From NCBI GenBank assembly GCA_009785715.1, contig WQVT01000077.1:1-8453 (forward strand): 8,453 nucleotides of DNA. The letters are read 5' to 3'. Below are positions 5,811 through 8,453 of this stretch, piece by piece; position 1 is the stretch's first letter; every line of letters starts with the position of its first letter. The notes beneath the pieces were generated by a model. It was given only the letters and a program-made list of their open reading frames with translations. It was not told the origin of the DNA and did no database searches. Origin of the DNA: Acidimicrobiaceae bacterium. Its GTDB lineage: Bacteria > Actinomycetota > Acidimicrobiia > Acidimicrobiales > Palsa-688. A program made the position numbers and the translations under genes.

Positions 5811-5993
5811 ATGTCCAAGGTTAAACCCGCCGGCAAGCTCGTCGGCACCACATGGAAGGGTCGCTTAGTCCGCCTGTCCAGCGTTGCCGCGGCCACCGGT
5901 CTCGGCGTCTCCGCGCTCGCGAGCGTCGCTCAGGTCGGCTCCAGTCATGTGGCCTCCGCGGGTATTGCGGGTATTGCCGCAGCGTTCCTGTAA
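5811..5993 (+). CDS. 60-residue Ala/Gly-rich cationic-hydrophobic peptide, function unknown
   Basis: The gene has a perfect Shine-Dalgarno, an upstream inverted repeat and a hairpin terminator 21 bp after its TAA stop, so it looks like a complete single-gene unit despite its size. The first 20 residues are basic (KVKPAGKLVGTTWKGRLVR); the rest is rich in Ala, Gly, Ser and Val (VAAATGLGVSALASVAQVG, then SAGIAGIAAAFL), has no acidic residue, and could form one or two amphipathic or membrane helices. The tail holds a GIAGIA repeat from a short DNA duplication. I do not recognise the family. It could be a membrane peptide, a bacteriocin-like peptide or a small toxin, but no immunity, transport or processing gene is adjacent. 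A true open frame is likely; any role is a guess. Confidence 0.7.
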   Translation: MSKVKPAGKLVGTTWKGRLVRLSSVAAATGLGVSALASVAQVGSSHVASAGIAGIAAAFL

Positions 5994-6013
5994 TTAGAGA
6001 CAAGTAGCAAGAA

Positions 6014-6033
6014 ACCCGCGTGATTACGCGGGT
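6014..6033 (+). terminator. Hairpin terminator after the small peptide gene
   Basis: ACCCGCGT and ACGCGGGT form a perfect 8-bp stem with a GATT loop, 21 bp after the peptide stop codon, followed by CTGCTT. The T-tract is poor, as usual in actinobacteria, so strength is uncertain. It may also serve convergent transcripts from the toxin gene. Confidence 0.7.
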
Positions 6034-6038
6034 CTGCT

Positions 6039-6089
6039 TGGCCCGCGGGCGGTGTGAGCAGTGGAACGAATCGAAGCGCCCGCGGGCCA
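6039..6089. repeat. Perfect 13-bp inverted repeat with a 25-nt loop
   Basis: The arms at 6039-6051 (TGGCCCGCGGGCG) and 6077-6089 are exact reverse complements; each arm also contains the palindrome CCCGCGGG. A very stable stem is expected in RNA or single-stranded DNA. It starts 5 bp after the previous terminator hairpin. It is not a tRNA (no T-loop, arms too long). It could be a second terminator for either convergent gene, part of a structured RNA, or the remains of a small mobile element. Confidence 0.65.
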
Positions 6090-6125
6090 TTTGCAGCTCG
6101 CTGACTGTCCGACCGTGGCATCGCG

Positions 6126-6272
6126 AAGTGCGAGGACTGATCGCACTTGGCGACCCATGACCCGATCGGGTCGTTGCGCATGCCTCTGCTCAGACGGGTC
6201 ACTGCTCCGTGCTTTGGGCGTGCGACGCCGTGTACCCAAACAGGCGAGTCACCGGGTGACGGGGACTGCCCC
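6126..6272. repeat. Cluster of five further inverted repeats
   Basis: In order: AAGTGCGA/TCGCACTT (6126-6148, 7-nt loop); the perfect palindrome GACCCGATCGGGTC (6159-6172); TTTGGG/CCCAAA (6213-6240, 16-nt loop, with a competing GGCGT/ACGCC inside); GTCACC/GGTGAC (6248-6260, 1-nt centre); and GGGG/CCCC (6261-6272, 4-nt loop), directly abutting the previous one. With the two stems before them they make seven in about 260 bp between convergent genes. No coding frame with family features overlaps them. A structured noncoding RNA or a bidirectional terminator region are the main readings. Confidence 0.5.
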
Positions 6273-6304
6273 TGAGCGCCGATCACGAATTGCGAAGTTA
6301 CGCC

Positions 6305-6556
6305 TTAGTCCGTCGTTAGCCGGCGAATCCGAAGAATCGCTATGTAGGGGGCTGCCTCATTGACCAGGTAAACGACCTCAAAGCCGGACCGCAACAAGTC
6401 CTGAAACAACTCCACCCCTGCTATCTCCCGACGAGTGCCCCTGGGCGGACCAACCTCGACCCACTCCATCAACTCCCTGGCAACTGCCTGCCTGTCCTCT
6501 TCATCGAGCCGGTCGAGATCGTCGGAGGCTTGATTGAGCAAAATTCGCCAGCTCAC
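6305..6556 (-). CDS. RelE/ParE-type toxin
   Basis: The 83-residue product reads as the small RelE/ParE fold: an N-terminal strand (SWRILLNQ), two helices (DDLDRLDEEDRQAVARELM), then strands GVELFQDLL, FEVVYLVNEA and YIAILRIRRL. Family toxins cleave mRNA at the ribosome or poison gyrase; the short length and the final RIRRL fit either, so the exact target is open. The ATG overlaps the antitoxin stop (ATGA, 6556-6553), so the two genes are translationally coupled, in the antitoxin-first order. The 3' end faces the hairpin cluster, which may terminate this transcript. Confidence 0.75.
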   Translation of the reverse strand: MSWRILLNQASDDLDRLDEEDRQAVARELMEWVEVGPPRGTRREIAGVELFQDLLRSGFEVVYLVNEAAPYIAILRIRRLTTD

Positions 6557-6753
6557 GCTGGTGGTTTCGCCCTCCGCTGGAGATAGGCGAGGAGACTGTC
6601 ACGATCGGTGAAGGACGGCGCGACGCCGCTGTCAGCTTCCCTGCGGGCCTCCGTGGCGATCCGCACGATCTCGTCGTCGCCGACTTCGGCCCGCCAATCT
6701 TCTAGCAAGCCTCGGCTCTCACCGTCACCCACTTCCGGCCGTTGTGCTTCCAC
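6553..6753 (-). CDS. Antitoxin of the RelE/ParE-type pair
   Basis: This 66-residue acidic protein ends in a 4-nt overlap with the toxin start, the usual antitoxin position. DWRAEVGDDEIVRIATEARREADSG looks helical, and the C-terminal FTDRDSLLAYLQRR resembles the toxin-wrapping tail of many antitoxins. I do not recognise a named DNA-binding domain at the N-terminus. GTG 6753 is chosen because the TATCAT -10 box places transcription start exactly there (leaderless); a longer frame upstream in other phases has no support. It should neutralise the toxin and may repress the shared promoter. Confidence 0.65.
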   Translation of the reverse strand: MEAQRPEVGDGESRGLLEDWRAEVGDDEIVRIATEARREADSGVAPSFTDRDSLLAYLQRRAKPPA

Positions 6754-6759
6754 GACCTG

Positions 6760-6765
6760 ATGATA
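6760..6765 (-). promoter_or_regulatory. Leaderless promoter of the toxin-antitoxin operon
   Basis: TATCAT (6765-6760 on the minus strand) matches the -10 consensus in five of six places. With the normal 6-nt gap, +1 falls on G6753, the first base of the GTG start of the antitoxin. No clear -35 is present; upstream is GC-rich. Confidence 0.6.
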
Positions 6766-6986
6766 CCCGCCGCCCCGGACCGTCCTGGAGACCCTGGGAC
6801 GACGCCGCCGCCCTCAACGGCGGGTACCCGAACCGCCGGTCCAAAGCCCACCCGGCGCAGGGACATGACCGCCCTGACCAGCCGTTGGGGCGGCTGCCAC
6901 GACTCTTGCCAGCGGTACCTGTGTGATAGTGCGTGCATGACGGGAGACGAGGTTCTTCGGGCGCTCGGAGCTGGGCCCCACTCGGT
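6766..6986. other. Intergenic stretch, no gene supported
   Basis: Several overlapping frames of 60-90 codons cross this stretch on both strands, rich in Arg and Pro as expected from GC-rich noncoding DNA. A short frame from ATG 6938 (MTGDEVLRALGAG) stops after 26 residues and has no ribosome binding site. Nothing here is recognisable. Confidence 0.45.
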
Positions 6987-7356
6987 ATGTCAGCCAACGA
7001 CTACGAGCTTTTTGTGACGACCCTCCGGAAGGGCACTAGATAGTGGGCCCGACGAAATCCCCGACGAAATCGGCGACTGTGACGTGAGGATTCAGGGCAA
7101 CGCTGCGCACTTCGTCTCTGGCCAGCACAAGACGATGCCGTGGGACTCTGCAGCGGTGCTTGAACTATTCCGTCAGCTGCGCGGGCGGATGCCGTTGTCA
7201 CAGGAACTCGACAGTGCAATGGAGTTGCTTGGGGCCACTTGGCCGTCGGCTGCAGCGAAGGCTCGCAAGCGATGCTCACTGGCGGGAGAGGCGCTTTCGG
7301 AGGGCTCTCACGAGTGTCAGGTGGTCCAATTCGGGCGTACCAGGCCGGTTTCGTAG
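6987..7356 (+). pseudogene. Possible broken gene of unknown family
   Basis: ATG 6987 begins MSANDYELFVTTLRKGTR and stops at 7041-7043. An overlapping frame open from 7018 to TAG 7354-7356 continues with a protein-like composition: DCDVRIQGNAAHFVSGQHK, then DSAAVLELFRQLRGRMPLS and AMELLGATWPSAAAKA. Third-position GC is high and the text has regular amphipathic helices, unlike neighbouring shadow frames, so a frameshifted gene is plausible. A GTG at 7084 could alternatively start a 90-residue intact protein. An exact 12-bp tandem duplication (CCCGACGAAATC, 7048-7071) lies near the supposed break. The last 40 bp overlap the convergent response-regulator gene. Family not recognised. Confidence 0.35.
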
Positions 7357-7982
7357 GCCAGGACGACGAGCTGTGCGCGGTCTCGTACGCCCAATTTGGT
7401 CATGGCCCGGCTGACGTGGGTGCGCGTGGTGGCCGGGCTCATGTACAACTTCTCCGCGATCTCGTGGTTGGTGAGGCCGTCGGCGACGAGTTTCATCACT
7501 TCACGTTCGCGTTCGGTGAGCACATCGAGTTCATTGGCCGCGCGGGGTTCCTTGGCCCGGGCGGCGAACTCTGCGACGAGCTTGCGGGTCATGCTGGGTG
7601 AGATGAGCGAGTCACCCTGCGCGACGACCCGGACCGCGGTTGCCAGGTCGGCGGGCTCGGTGTCTTTCACGAGAAAGCCGCTTGCGCCGAAGCGCAGAGC
7701 ATCGAAGAGGTATTCGTCGAGCTCGAAGGTGGTGAGGATGATGATGCGCACGCCGGCGAGCTGGGGGTCGGCGGCCATCTGACGGGTGGCTTCGAGCCCG
7801 TCGAGTCCCGGCATGCGGATGTCCATGAGGATCACGTCGGGCCGGAGCGTTCGGGCCAGGTCCATGGCGGCTCCGCCGTCGGACGCCTCACCTACGACCT
7901 CAATGTCGTCGCGGGCGTCGAGCAGCGCCTTGAAACCGGCCCGGACCAGGCTCTGGTCGTCGGCGAGGAGCACGCTGATCAC
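7317..7982 (-). CDS. NarL/LuxR-type response regulator
   Basis: The 221-residue protein has an N-terminal receiver domain: acidic pair D8-D9, phosphoacceptor D54 in ILMDIRMPG, T84 or T85 in ILTTF and K106 in FLVKD. It is followed by a LuxR-type DNA-binding domain at about 154-219 (LTEREREVMKLVADGLTNHE, then MSPATTRTHVSRAMTKLGV). Phosphorylation by the adjacent kinase would promote dimerisation and promoter binding. The GTG start at 7982 shares one base with the TAG stop of the kinase gene (TAGTG), so the two are one operon. All key residues are intact. Target genes are unknown; PspC-type envelope-stress genes are common targets of relatives, and one lies nearby. Confidence 0.95.
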   Translation of the reverse strand: MISVLLADDQSLVRAGFKALLDARDDIEVVGEASDGGAAMDLARTLRPDVILMDIRMPGLDGLEATRQMAADPQLAGVRIIILTTFELDEYLFDALRFGASGFLVKDTEPADLATAVRVVAQGDSLISPSMTRKLVAEFAARAKEPRAANELDVLTEREREVMKLVADGLTNHEIAEKLYMSPATTRTHVSRAMTKLGVRDRAQLVVLAYETGLVRPNWTT

Positions 7983-8453
7983 TACGCGGACCTGACCGGG
8001 AGACGGGCCGCGACGCGGAACCCGCCACCGCGGCGGAACCCGGCCGACAGCTCGCCTCCGAGTGCGGTGGCGCGTTCGCGCATGCCCGTGATCCCGCTCC
8101 CCGTCTCGATTGTGGCGTCGCCGTTGACGGGGGCCGTTCCGTCGTCGTCGATCTCGACGAGCATGTCCGCCTCTTCGTAGGTCACCCGTACCGTGACTCG
8201 GGCCGGCCCGGCGTGGCGCACGACGTTGGTCAGCGACTCCTGGATGATGCGGTACGTGGCGAGCTGAACGGCGGCGGGCAGCGTCGGGGCGTTTCCGGTG
8301 AGCTCGACCTCGACGCTGAGACCGGCGGCTCTGGTGAGCTCGATGAGCTCGGGCAGGCGGTCGAGCCCGGGGGCGGGCGAGCGGGGCGCGGCGTCGCCGT
8401 CACGGCGCAGCGTCGTCAGCATCGTGCGTAGCTCCTCAAGTGCTTCCTTTGAC
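7982..8453 (-). CDS. NarL-family sensor histidine kinase, C-terminal part (5' end outside window)
   Basis: The frame is open to the window edge (codons in phase with 8452), giving 156 residues. SKEALEELRTMLTTLRRDG is the end of the HisKA_3 dimerisation helix, followed by the usual PGLDRLPELIE linker. The ATP-binding domain has its N box (YRIIQESLTNVVRHAG), a G1 box with VEIDDDG, and a G2 box (GSGITGMRERATALGG). These are the standard features of DesK/LiaS/NarX-like kinases paired with NarL-type regulators. The sensor part and the phosphorylated His lie outside, so the signal cannot be inferred. Confidence 0.93.
   Translation of the reverse strand, partial: SKEALEELRTMLTTLRRDGDAAPRSPAPGLDRLPELIELTRAAGLSVEVELTGNAPTLPAAVQLATYRIIQESLTNVVRHAGPARVTVRVTYEEADMLVEIDDDGTAPVNGDATIETGSGITGMRERATALGGELSAGFRRGGGFRVAARLPVRSA

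Noticed and set aside
6039..6089. Insertion sequence with 13-bp terminal repeats
   Set aside because: Only 25 bp lie between the arms, no target-site duplication is seen at the ends, and no transposase is nearby.
6014..6272. CRISPR array reading of the hairpin cluster
   Set aside because: The arms differ from one another; there is no repeated direct unit and no spacer regularity.
6702..6997. Minus-strand frames upstream of the antitoxin, including a stretch reading SWKHNGRKWVTVRAE
   Set aside because: Out of phase with the antitoxin, Arg/Gly/Pro-rich, and contradicted by the -10 box that starts transcription at 6753.

Overview
The window is high-GC DNA with GTG starts, overlapping stop/start junctions and several promoters whose -10 box (TANNNT) sits exactly 7 nt before a start codon, giving leaderless transcripts. 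This, together with the NarL-type two-component pair, the PspC protein and many TetR regulators, points to an actinobacterium; the genus cannot be told. Short genes, broken genes and regulatory palindromes dominate, as in an accessory region or an old junction of several transferred pieces.

Layout. 1-648: a TetR repressor (minus strand, running off the left edge) whose leaderless promoter is flanked by two copies of the palindrome GACCGNNCGGTC, 20 bp apart. 649-1177: no convincing gene. 1178-1936: a two-helix membrane protein with a PH-like middle part and a C-terminal segment resembling ribosomal L7/L12. 1881-2585 (minus): a HepT-like toxin gene preceded, with a GTGA overlap, by a frameshifted MNT-like partner. 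2586-3004: intergenic, with two inverted repeats. 3005-4585: a divergent NmrA-type oxidoreductase / TetR pair sharing one operator (TAGGGA-N4-TCCCTA), which lies in the promoter spacer of the oxidoreductase and on the -10 of the regulator. 4578-4989: a DinB-family pseudogene with three single-base frameshifts, all at or beside homopolymer runs. 5214-5489 (minus): a small PspC protein. 5766-6033: a complete small transcription unit, with a 9-bp inverted repeat, a perfect Shine-Dalgarno, a 60-aa Ala/Gly-rich peptide and a hairpin terminator. 6039-6272: six further inverted repeats, including a perfect 13-bp stem, between convergent genes. 6305-6753 (minus): a RelE/ParE-type toxin and its antitoxin with an ATGA overlap and a leaderless promoter. 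6987-7356: a possible broken gene. 7317-8453 (minus): a NarL/LuxR response regulator and the C-terminal half of its histidine kinase.

How the parts work together. Three self-contained modules are readable: a TetR switch controlling a divergent NAD(P)-binding oxidoreductase, a two-component system, and a RelE/ParE toxin-antitoxin pair. A second toxin-antitoxin pair (MNT/HepT) is damaged. The least explained parts are the 60-aa peptide with its own operator-like repeat and terminator, the hairpin cluster after it, and the MNT-like partner that lacks the usual catalytic motif. All family names rest on reading the translated sequence by eye; no database search was run.
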